Assembly: GCA_002394235.1 (NCBI GenBank)
Contig: DGTF01000013.1
Location: 1 to 28,846 of the forward strand
Reading direction: 5' to 3'
DNA length: 28,846 nt
DNA from: Eubacterium sp. UBA4343
Lineage (GTDB): Bacteria; Bacillota; Clostridia; Lachnospirales; Lachnospiraceae
Shown: in pieces, positions 1 to 6,376 of the stretch
Layout of the letters: each line of letters opens with the position of its first letter
How positions within the stretch are numbered: the stretch's first letter is position 1
Notes under the pieces: model-generated
Told to the model about the DNA's origin: nothing
Databases searched by the model: none
The model's input: only the letters and a program-made list of their open reading frames with translations
Made by a program: the position numbers and the translations under genes

Positions 1-20
1 TTCTGTTCTTAATTGAATAT

Positions 21-92
21 GCGCGAGTGGCTCAGGGGTGGAGTACAACCTTGCCAAGGTTGGGGTCGCGGGTTCGAATCCCGTCTCGCGCT
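21..92 (+). tRNA. tRNA-Gly (anticodon GCC)
   Basis: A full cloverleaf can be folded by eye. The acceptor stem pairs GCGCGAG (21-27) with CTCGCGC (85-91), the anticodon stem CC/GG encloses the loop TTGCCAA (51-57) with anticodon GCC at 53-55, and the T arm contains GGTTCGAATCC (71-81). The discriminator base is T92, as expected for bacterial tRNA-Gly, and CCA is not encoded. It reads glycine codons GGC and GGT. An intrinsic terminator follows nine bases later, so it is probably transcribed as the last or only gene of its unit; its promoter would lie at or beyond the left edge. Confidence 0.97.
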
Positions 93-100
93 GATCGAAT

Positions 101-143
101 AATACCGGAAACCAGATCAAATGGATCTTCCGGTATTTTTTTT
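101..143 (+). terminator. Rho-independent terminator of tRNA-Gly
   Basis: Ten bases AATACCGGAA (101-110) pair exactly with TTCCGGTATT (128-137), with a second short pairing inside the loop. A run of T covers 134-143. This is a strong intrinsic terminator for rightward transcription. Read leftward the T run is poor, so it would be a weaker stop for pta. Confidence 0.9.
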
Positions 144-203
144 ACGCGAACAGTGAGCCACAGCCGAATGCGAAGTATTCGTGTGCGGCGAGCGTCGGGA
201 TAG

Positions 204-236
204 CGAGATAAAACTCGCGCAGCGTGTTTTATCTCG
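204..236. terminator. Hairpin between pta and tRNA-Gly, possible terminator
   Basis: CGAGATAAAAC (204-214) and GTTTTATCTCG (226-236) form a perfect 11-bp inverted repeat with an 11-base loop, 27 bases beyond the pta stop codon. The T-rich tract (TTGTTTT) follows on the plus side only. On the minus strand, where pta ends, no U-run follows, so it may protect the pta 3' end rather than terminate efficiently. Confidence 0.5.
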
Positions 237-262
237 TTGTTTTGCAAAAGAAGGACCGGAAA

Positions 263-1261
263 TCAGCTGTTCATCATGGCCTCTACTGCTGTCATGGCTA
301 CGACGCCCACGATATCATCCGCAAAGCATCCACGGGACAGATCGTTAACCGGCATGGAAAGACCCTGCAGAACCGGGCCGTACGCATTTGCGTGAGCCAG
401 TCTCTGTGCGATCTTATATCCGATATTTCCTGCCTCAAGGCTCGGGAAGATCAGGGTGTTGGCGTGGCCGGCCACCTCGCTGACCGGAGCTTTGAGTTTT
501 GCGACTTCCGGAACAATAGCCGCGTCGAACTGAAGCTCTCCGTCGATCTTTACCTGAGGATATTTCTCCTTCGCGATCTTTGCTGCTTCTGCTACCATGG
601 TTACATTGTCGTGCTTTGCGCTGCCCTTTGTGGAGAAGGAAAGCATTGCGACCTTCGGCTCCGCTCCGATGTACGCACGGAAGGAATCAGCGGAGAGACC
701 CGCGATCTCGGCGAGCTTCTCGGAATCGAAATCTGTGTTGACAGCGCAGTCGGCGAAGAGGAAGGTACCGTTCTCACCGTACGGGCAGTTCGGAACTTCT
801 ACGATGAAGAATCCGGAAACGCTCTTTACACCGGGCTTTGTCTTCAGAAGCTGAAGAGCCGGACGGATAGTGTTGCCGGTGGAATGGCATGCGCCGGAAA
901 CAACACCGTCGGCATCTCCGCACTTGCACATCAGACATGCATAATACATATAGTCCTTGGTCATCTGCTGTTCTGCGATCTCAGGGGTAACGCCCTTCTT
1001 TGCGCGAAGCTCAACGAATTTGTCAATATATTTCTGGCGGTTCGGATCGGTGAAAGGATCAAGGATCGTGATTCCCGTCAGATCATAACCGGTACCGTGG
1101 TTCTGGATATCCTCAGGGGTACCAAGAATGATGATATTCGCAATTCCCTCTTTGGTGCACTTTACAGCGGCCTCATAGGTGCGCTGGTCCATCGACTCCG
1201 GCAATACGATTGTTTTCTTGTTGGATTTTGCTTTTTCTTTGATACTGTCAATAAATGCCAT
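263..1261 (-). CDS. pta: Phosphate acetyltransferase
   Basis: Phosphotransacetylase interconverts acetyl-CoA plus phosphate and acetyl phosphate plus CoA in the cytosol, the first step of ATP-yielding acetate production. The 332-residue product has the usual length of the short Pta form without an N-terminal regulatory domain. It starts MAFIDSIKEK and carries the family-like segments IVLPE near the start, MCKCGDADGVVSGA in the middle, and VVAMTAVEA near the end. The start is ATG at 1261, with AGGAG eight bases upstream; the frame stays open further upstream but without support. A well-formed sigma-A promoter lies at 1356-1384. The usual partner ackA (acetate kinase) is not next to it: tRNA-Gly lies downstream and the divergent tmcAL upstream. 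Confidence 0.96.
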   Translation of the reverse strand: MAFIDSIKEKAKSNKKTIVLPESMDQRTYEAAVKCTKEGIANIIILGTPEDIQNHGTGYDLTGITILDPFTDPNRQKYIDKFVELRAKKGVTPEIAEQQMTKDYMYYACLMCKCGDADGVVSGACHSTGNTIRPALQLLKTKPGVKSVSGFFIVEVPNCPYGENGTFLFADCAVNTDFDSEKLAEIAGLSADSFRAYIGAEPKVAMLSFSTKGSAKHDNVTMVAEAAKIAKEKYPQVKIDGELQFDAAIVPEVAKLKAPVSEVAGHANTLIFPSLEAGNIGYKIAQRLAHANAYGPVLQGLSMPVNDLSRGCFADDIVGVVAMTAVEAMMNS

Positions 1262-1355
1262 TTTCAGGCTCCTTTCTGGATATGCCTTAACGCATTCCGA
1301 ACACACTGATTGAAAAGTCCGCAACATACCTGTACGCACTCACTTTCATGAATAA

Positions 1356-1384
1356 AGTATAGTACCTTCTCAGGCCTTCGACAA
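1356..1384 (-). promoter_or_regulatory. Predicted sigma-A promoter of pta
   Basis: On the minus strand TTGTCG (1384-1379) and TATACT (1361-1356) are exactly 17 bases apart, giving a transcript leader of about 90 bases before the pta ATG. Its -35 overlaps the predicted -35 of the divergent tmcAL promoter, so the two could compete for polymerase. This is an inference from sequence only. Confidence 0.65.
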
Positions 1385-1405
1385 GAAGTAAAATTGTATT
1401 ATAAA
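1377..1405 (+). promoter_or_regulatory. Predicted promoter of tmcAL
   Basis: On the plus strand TTCGAC (1377-1382) and TATAAA (1400-1405) are 17 bases apart. The transcript would have a leader of about 160 bases before the ATG at 1575. That leader contains two copies of GGAGGATCC (in 1428-1434 and 1473-1482 surroundings) and no riboswitch that I recognise. The -35 overlaps that of the opposite pta promoter. Confidence 0.45.
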
Positions 1406-1574
1406 TAATACAAAAGCAGAAAAACAGGAGGATCCGGTCGTCTCCAGACAGGGTTGCCCGAGGGGAAAGTCCCGGAGGATCCATTTCCTTTTGCCAGGAG
1501 AAGGGATATCATGATACGATATGATAAAGTGCAGAAAAATCAGTCCTGCAGCAGGTTTTTCGAGGAGAAGGTTC

Positions 1575-2876
1575 ATGAAGATAATCGGTATCATAGCGGA
1601 ATACAATCCGTTCCATAACGGTCACGCATATCTGGTCAGGAAGGCAAGGGAGATTTCCGGCGCTGACGCTGTGGTGGCGGTTATGAGCGGCGATTTTGTA
1701 CAGAGGGGATTGCCTGCAGTATTCGATAAGTATACGCGGACGGCAATGGCTCTCGCGGGCGGATGTGATCTGGTGCTGGAACTTCCGACGGCAGCCGCCG
1801 CTTCGTCCGCCCAGCGGTTTGCGGAAGGCTCCCTGGCTGTTTTGAATGGAATCGGCGTGGTCGATGAACTGTGGTTCGGAAGTGAATCCGGGAAAATGGA
1901 CATATTCCGTCTGCTCGCGCCGGTTCTCTCCACCGAGCCGGAGGAATACCGGTCCCTTCTCAGAAAATGGCTGGCTGCAGGGTTCTCTTTTCCCCGTGCG
2001 AGGGAAGAGGCACTCACCGGTTATTTCAAAGATAAGGGAACACCGAGGATGGGTGAAGAAATCCGGGAGTTTCTGAGCATGCCGAATAATATTCTGGGTC
2101 TGGAGTACTGCATCGCTCTCGGAAAAACGGACAGCGCCATCATACCGAGGACGCTACAGAGACTTGGAGCTGATTACAATGACAGCTTTTATGAAAAAGA
2201 AAACAGGTATAATTCGGCATCCGCAATCCGTTGTCAGATTTTTGAGAAGAATGGTCCCGAACTTCTGGAGGGCTCTGTTCCGCCACGGGTGTACAACATT
2301 CTCAAGGATGCCTGCCGTTCGTCCGCTCCTGTCCGGGAGGACGATTTTTCTGCGATGCTGCGGTATCAGCTGCTGCGGGAGGACAGCGGGGATATCTTCA
2401 GGCATTCAGGTGTGACGGAGGTAAAAGGAACCGGAAGGGAAGCACCGGAGAGCCGGACATTTTCACAGTATCTGGATGTGACGGAAGATCTTGCTCTGAG
2501 GATACGAAATCATCTGAGCAGATACCGGTCATTTTCACAATTTGCAGAACTGCTCTCGGCAAAAAATTATCCGGTGACGCAGATGAACCGCGCACTGCTC
2601 CATATTCTTCTGAATATCCGGGTGGATGATCTGAACCGGGCACTTCATCCGGAATATGTGCATCTGCTTGGGTTCTCTGAAAAAGGACGGGAGGTACTGA
2701 GGGAGATCAAGACAGGAGGAGCGGAACGGATCTGTCCTGTGGCAAAAATCTCATCTCTTCCGCCGGAGCTGACCCGGGCCGATGTGTTCGCGTCGAATCT
2801 GTATGAATCGGTCCGGTCAGTGAAGAGCGGTCAGGATTTTATTCATGAATTCAGGAGACAGGTGATCCGGGTATGA
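1575..2876 (+). CDS. tmcAL: tRNA(Met) cytidine acetate ligase (TmcAL, YlbM family)
   Basis: TmcAL uses ATP and acetate to make acetyl-adenylate and transfers acetate to the wobble cytidine (C34) of elongator tRNA-Met, giving ac4C and preventing misreading of isoleucine codons. The 433-residue product opens with the nucleotidyltransferase core MKIIGIIAEYNPFHNGH, with the HIGH-like HNGH at residues 14-17, followed by SGDFVQRG at 38-45 and DLVLELP near 65-71, all hallmarks of the YlbM/UPF0348 family. Length fits the family (about 400-430). The ATG at 1575 is preceded by GAGGAG; the frame is open further upstream without a better site. It diverges from pta, and the two genes are joined through acetate metabolism. 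A shared bidirectional terminator follows at 3037-3074. Confidence 0.92.
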   Translation: MKIIGIIAEYNPFHNGHAYLVRKAREISGADAVVAVMSGDFVQRGLPAVFDKYTRTAMALAGGCDLVLELPTAAAASSAQRFAEGSLAVLNGIGVVDELWFGSESGKMDIFRLLAPVLSTEPEEYRSLLRKWLAAGFSFPRAREEALTGYFKDKGTPRMGEEIREFLSMPNNILGLEYCIALGKTDSAIIPRTLQRLGADYNDSFYEKENRYNSASAIRCQIFEKNGPELLEGSVPPRVYNILKDACRSSAPVREDDFSAMLRYQLLREDSGDIFRHSGVTEVKGTGREAPESRTFSQYLDVTEDLALRIRNHLSRYRSFSQFAELLSAKNYPVTQMNRALLHILLNIRVDDLNRALHPEYVHLLGFSEKGREVLREIKTGGAERICPVAKISSLPPELTRADVFASNLYESVRSVKSGQDFIHEFRRQVIRV

Positions 2877-2919
2877 TGAGAATGCTGAAGCCCGGTCCAT
2901 TCGTGGCGGAGATCAGAGG

Positions 2920-3030
2920 CTGACAGAGACGGCAGTCGGAAAATATAACAGGTAGTCCGGGTGGTCACCTGGATTCTGACAGAGGCGGCAGACGGACGAT
3001 ACGACAAGAATGTTAGGCGTGGTCATCCGG
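2920..3030. repeat. Degenerate 56-bp direct duplication after tmcAL
   Basis: Two diverged copies start with CTGACAGAG(A/G)CGGCAG at 2920 and 2976 and end with GTGGTCA(C/T)C(T/C)GG at 2961-2972 and 3020-3030. They lie in the noncoding gap 2877-3036 between tmcAL and the terminator; no convincing gene is present there. Confidence 0.5.
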
Positions 3031-3036
3031 GCAAAG

Positions 3037-3074
3037 AAAAAGACGGCTCCCGCAAGAAGGGAGACCGTCTTTTT
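3037..3074. terminator. Bidirectional intrinsic terminator
   Basis: AAAAAGACGG-CTCCC (3037-3051) pairs with GGGAG-ACCGTCTTTTT (3060-3074) around a short loop. The stem is flanked by A on the left and T on the right, so it can end both the rightward tmcAL transcript and the leftward DUF711 transcript, whose stop codons face each other across it. Confidence 0.93.
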
Positions 3075-3091
3075 CTGTAGCTGTCACACTG

Positions 3092-4456
3092 TCAGTTCTT
3101 GAAGCTGTGTACCGGGGCAGGGATTCTGCCGGTGCGGCTGATCAGTGCGTCGCATCCGAAGCGGCTGACCGGCATGATCGGCGCGCTTCCGAGGAGACCG
3201 CCGAACTCCAGGGAATCTCCGACATCCTTACCGATGGCAGGAATTACACGGACTGCCGTTGTCTTCTGATTGATCATGCCGATTGCCATCTCATCGGCGA
3301 TGATGCCGGATATGGTCGTGCTCTTTGTGTTTCCGGGGATAGCAATCATGTCAAGACCGACGGAGCAGACACAGGTCATCGCCTCGAGCTTTTCCATGCA
3401 GAGAGAACCGCGGTTTACTGCATTGATCATTCCCTGATCCTCACTGACCGGGATAAAGGCGCCGGAAAGTCCGCCGACATAGGAGGAAGCCATAACGCCG
3501 CCTTTTTTTACCTGGTCGTTCAGAAGGGCAAGAGCAGCCGTCGTTCCGGGAGCACCGACAGATTCCACGCCGATCTCCTCGAGAATGTCTGCCACAGAGT
3601 CGCCGACCGCGGGAGTCGGAGCCAGAGACAGATCAATAATGCCAAAGGGGACGCCGAGACGTCTTGATGCTTCTCTGGCGACGAGCTGTCCCACACGGGT
3701 GACTTTGAAGGCGGTCTTCTTGATGGTCTCGCAGAGAATCTCGAAATTCTCCCCTCTTACCTTTTCCAGCGCATGCTTTACAACGCCGGGGCCGGATACG
3801 CCGACATTGATGATGGCATCCGCCTCCGTGACGCCGTGGAAGGCGCCTGCCATGAAGGGGTTGTCATCCGGCGCGTTGCAGAAAATAACGAGCTTCGCGC
3901 AGCCGAGGCAGTTGTTGTCCTTCGTTGCCTCCGCGGTGCTTCTCACGATCTCGCCCATGAGCTTCACCGCGTCCATGTTGATGCCGGTCTTTGTGGAACC
4001 GACATTGATGGAGCTGCATACAAGTTCGGTGCGCGCCATTGCCATCGGAATAGAACGGATCAGGAGCTCGTCAGCCTTTGTCATGCCCTTGGATACAAGG
4101 GCGGAATAACCGCCGAGGAAGTTGACGCCGACGGTATGAGCTGCTCGGTCCAGCGTTTCGGCGATTGTCACAAAATCCTCCGGTGTCTTGCAGGCTGCGC
4201 CTCCGATCAGGGCAATCGGTGTCACGGAAATCCGTTTATTGACGATCGGGATGCCGTACTCGGCCTCGATGTCTTTGCCGGTCTGCACCAGGTTGCGGGC
4301 GAGTGTTGTGATCTTGTCATAGATTTTCTGGTTCAGACGGTCCAGGTTTGAATCGATGCAATCCAGAAGGCTGATGCCGAGAGTAATGGTACGCACGTCC
4401 AGATTTTCGTTTTCGATCATTTCATTGGTTTCATTTGCTTCAAAAATGTTAATCAT
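3092..4456 (-). CDS. DUF711 / UPF0210 (PFL-like) family protein
   Basis: This 454-residue protein belongs to the UPF0210/DUF711 family, a pyruvate-formate-lyase-like barrel with no established reaction. Family-typical stretches are visible: [15 protein letters not shown] near residue 21, glycine-rich [14 protein letters not shown] near 113, the central GVSGPGVV, and a C-terminal segment with [17 protein letters not shown]. Length matches the family. The start codon at 4456 has AAAGGT upstream. It lies 16 bases after the ACT-domain gene and surely shares its mRNA; this two-gene pairing is conserved across many Gram-positives, suggesting that the small ACT protein binds or regulates the larger one. 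The substrate is unknown. A strong terminator lies just past the stop codon. Confidence 0.9.
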   Translation of the reverse strand: MINIFEANETNEMIENENLDVRTITLGISLLDCIDSNLDRLNQKIYDKITTLARNLVQTGKDIEAEYGIPIVNKRISVTPIALIGGAACKTPEDFVTIAETLDRAAHTVGVNFLGGYSALVSKGMTKADELLIRSIPMAMARTELVCSSINVGSTKTGINMDAVKLMGEIVRSTAEATKDNNCLGCAKLVIFCNAPDDNPFMAGAFHGVTEADAIINVGVSGPGVVKHALEKVRGENFEILCETIKKTAFKVTRVGQLVAREASRRLGVPFGIIDLSLAPTPAVGDSVADILEEIGVESVGAPGTTAALALLNDQVKKGGVMASSYVGGLSGAFIPVSEDQGMINAVNRGSLCMEKLEAMTCVCSVGLDMIAIPGNTKSTTISGIIADEMAIGMINQKTTAVRVIPAIGKDVGDSLEFGGLLGSAPIMPVSRFGCDALISRTGRIPAPVHSFKN

Positions 4457-4472
4457 GGCTGTACCTTTCTGT

Positions 4473-4745
4473 TCAGATTCTGTGCATCATGTCGAAGATG
4501 TCTTCCCGCTGGCAGTGAATCATTACACCGATCTCCTCTCCGACTTTCTTCAGATCCTCGGCGAGTTCCGCAGTATTCTTCTCGGATTTGGACGCATCGG
4601 TGATCATCATCATATGGAAATATCCCTGCAGAATGGTCTGGGAGATATCTTCGATATTCACATTATTCTCTGCAAGGTAGTTGCAGACCCTGGCGATAAT
4701 GCCGACAGTATCTTTTCCGGTGACTGTGATGATTGTTTTTTTCAT
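4473..4745 (-). CDS. ACT domain-containing protein (UPF0237)
   Basis: A 90-residue protein that is almost entirely one ACT domain, starting [20 protein letters not shown] and continuing with [11 protein letters not shown], the typical first strand-helix and second strand of ACT folds. ACT domains usually bind amino acids and regulate partners; related members include GcvR-like proteins. ATG at 4745 is chosen because GAGGAG lies just upstream and the ACT fold begins there; the open frame continues 17 codons further. The leader contains a hairpin, GGTG-CCTGA (4770-4778) with TCAGG-GA-CACC (4787-4797), and a possible -10 at 4820-4825. The gene precedes DUF711 in one transcription unit. Confidence 0.9.
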   Translation of the reverse strand: MKKTIITVTGKDTVGIIARVCNYLAENNVNIEDISQTILQGYFHMMMITDASKSEKNTAELAEDLKKVGEEIGVMIHCQREDIFDMMHRI

Positions 4746-4819
4746 GATCTTGTCTCCTCGGTGAATAGCGGTGCCTGAATGATAGATCAGGGACACCTTC
4801 GGTTTGCGTTGTTTGTTCG

Positions 4820-4825
4820 ATTATA
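4820..4825 (-). promoter_or_regulatory. Possible -10 box for the ACT-DUF711 unit
   Basis: TATAAT on the minus strand lies 75 bases before the ACT gene, in the 110-base gap after the WalJ-like gene. No good -35 is found at 16-18 bases, so the call is weak; read-through from the upstream gene is an alternative. Confidence 0.3.
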
Positions 4826-4855
4826 CTACGATTCGTGGAAGATGCACGGCTTTTT

Positions 4856-5653
4856 TCAGAATTCCGCGAATTCGCTTACCGTATCTCTTCTTGCGACGGT
4901 AATCGGGAAGTCGCCGGACTTGTAGGGATTTTCTCCCATGGTGACTTCACTGCATACGGTTTCATAGGCGAGGGCGGGATAGTTGTTCTCCGCGCTCAGG
5001 TGGCCCAGAAAAATATGCCGGATGTTGTCATGCAGAATCTGACAGAGAAGCTGTCCGGAAGTTTCATTGGAGAGGTGGCCTCTGTCGCTGAGAATGCGGA
5101 CCTTCAGCGGATATGGATAGCGTCCGGCTTCCAGCATGTTGACGTCGTGATTGGCCTCCAGCAGAATGGCATCCAGATACTGCAGATGACGGATTGTATA
5201 ATCTGTGTAGGTTCCCATATCGGTCGCCACGGCGCAGGAACGCCCGTCGCTGCAGATCCGATACCCTACAGGGTCTGCGGCGTCGTGCATAATGCTGAAG
5301 GGCTCGACGTCAAGATCTCCGATCCGCACGGTCTGATCCGGCCGGATCTCGTGAAACAGATCCTCGGGGATTTTCCCGGTTGTGTTTTTACTCCGGATCG
5401 CGTCCCAGGTTCCCTTTGTGGCATAGATCGGAAGATTCAATTTTCTTGAAAGAACGCCCAGACCCTTGATATGGTCCGAGTGCTCATGGGTGATCAGGAT
5501 TCCGTCAATATCCTTTCCGGTATATCCGATGGTGTTGAGCCCCTGTTCTGTCCGTCTGCCGGAAATCCCGGCATCGACAAGAAGGCTGGTATGTTCGCTT
5601 CCGACGAAAATACAGTTGCCGCTACTTCCGCTGGAGAGACTGCACATTTTCAT
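4856..5653 (-). CDS. MBL-fold metallohydrolase, WalJ/YycJ-like
   Basis: A 265-residue metallo-beta-lactamase-fold protein of the YycJ/WalJ type. The metal-binding motif THEHSDH is at residues 55-61, and further metal ligands are plausible in MHDA, ATDMG and the C-terminal LGHLS. The opening CSLSSGSSGNCIFVG is highly characteristic of YycJ proteins, which act on nucleic acids (5'-3' exonuclease activity is reported in relatives) and influence cell division and genome stability in Bacillus. ATG at 5653 is chosen because the conserved N-terminus starts there; GAGGAAG is upstream at a slightly long distance, and a second in-frame ATG is two codons on. It follows coaE by 32 bases, so it is probably cotranscribed with it; the walRK genes are not nearby. 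Confidence 0.88.
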   Translation of the reverse strand: MKMCSLSSGSSGNCIFVGSEHTSLLVDAGISGRRTEQGLNTIGYTGKDIDGILITHEHSDHIKGLGVLSRKLNLPIYATKGTWDAIRSKNTTGKIPEDLFHEIRPDQTVRIGDLDVEPFSIMHDAADPVGYRICSDGRSCAVATDMGTYTDYTIRHLQYLDAILLEANHDVNMLEAGRYPYPLKVRILSDRGHLSNETSGQLLCQILHDNIRHIFLGHLSAENNYPALAYETVCSEVTMGENPYKSGDFPITVARRDTVSEFAEF

Positions 5654-5685
5654 ATTATAATACGCTTCCTCTGTTCTGAAATGGA

Positions 5686-6297
5686 TTAATCGGTATTCGG
5701 CTGCGTCGCGAAGGAACGCATTCTGGCGTCGATCTGACGAATGGTATCCGTAAACGGGCCGCTGTTGTCCAGGACAAACGCACATATTCTCCGGAATTCG
5801 GCATCCGGGAGCTGATTGGCCATGATCTCCCTTATTTTCGCGTCAGAATACCCCCGGCTTTCCCGGAGACGTTTCTTTCTTACTTCCGCATCTGCATAAA
5901 CATACCATAATTCATCGCAGATTTCATCATATTTTTCCTCGATCAGAAGGGCTGCCTCGAGAAAGAAAAACGGCCGGCCCTCTGTCTCCGACTCTTTCAT
6001 GGAAAGGGCAATGCTTCTTCGGACAGCCGGATGTGTGATCCGGTTCATCTGTTCCAGAAGCCCCTTGTCCGCAAAGATTTTTGCCGCAACGGCTTTCCGG
6101 TCAAACTCACCGTCGGGGGCCAGAACGCCGGGCCCAAGCAGGTCAAGAATCGGGCCGTAACAGGCCTGTCCCTTCTTCATCATCGTATGTGCCAGCTCAT
6201 CCGAGCGGATCAGATCACAGTCGTAATGGGTCTCCAGATACTTCATGACCTCGCTTTTTCCGCTTCCGACGCCGCCGGTAATTCCGATTATTTTCAA
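5686..6297 (-). CDS. coaE: Dephospho-CoA kinase
   Basis: CoaE phosphorylates dephospho-CoA with ATP, the last step of coenzyme A synthesis. The P-loop GGVGSGKS is at residues 8-15, followed by the conserved DLIRSDELAH and, later, ITHPAVR and a lid-like RLRESRGYS. Length (203 residues) is normal. I place the start at TTG 6297 because AGGAGG (6310-6305) lies seven bases before it; the in-frame ATG at 6303 is only one base from that site, too close for normal initiation, though software may prefer it. It follows polA in the common Firmicutes order polA-coaE, but a terminator separates them. Confidence 0.93.
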   Translation of the reverse strand: MKIIGITGGVGSGKSEVMKYLETHYDCDLIRSDELAHTMMKKGQACYGPILDLLGPGVLAPDGEFDRKAVAAKIFADKGLLEQMNRITHPAVRRSIALSMKESETEGRPFFFLEAALLIEEKYDEICDELWYVYADAEVRKKRLRESRGYSDAKIREIMANQLPDAEFRRICAFVLDNSGPFTDTIRQIDARMRSFATQPNTD

Positions 6298-6332
6298 TGT
6301 CATTCCTCCTGCCGTACCCCGCAAGAGCGGGG
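6295..6332 (-). promoter_or_regulatory. Ribosome binding site and leader hairpin of coaE
   Basis: AGGAGG at 6310-6305 is one base from ATG (6303) and seven bases from TTG (6297), arguing for the TTG start. Immediately upstream, CCCCGC (6317-6322) and GCGGGG (6327-6332) form a tight hairpin with a four-base loop that ends six bases before the Shine-Dalgarno sequence and could influence ribosome access. Confidence 0.6.
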
Positions 6333-6345
6333 CACCATGTACTGT

Positions 6346-6376
6346 AAAAAGCCAGACGCCGCAGTATCAGGCGCCT
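6346..6376 (-). terminator. Intrinsic terminator after polA
   Basis: On the minus strand AGGCGCC (6376-6370) pairs with GGCGTCT (6360-6354), one G-U pair included, and is followed by GGCTTTTT. It begins at the polA stop codon and would reduce read-through into coaE. Confidence 0.7.

Noticed and set aside
32..247. Open frame on the minus strand across tRNA-Gly with the peptide RDGIRTRDPNLGK
   Set aside because: This is the well-known translation artefact of a tRNA gene; the strand has no supported start and the tRNA fold is clear.
224..1309. Long plus-strand frame opposite pta (361 codons)
   Set aside because: Its composition is that of an antisense shadow of a codon-biased gene; pta on the other strand has clear family motifs and a ribosome binding site.
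1428..1482. Riboswitch in the tmcAL leader, suggested by two GGAGGATCC repeats
   Set aside because: No known riboswitch core could be recognised and only weak pairings form.
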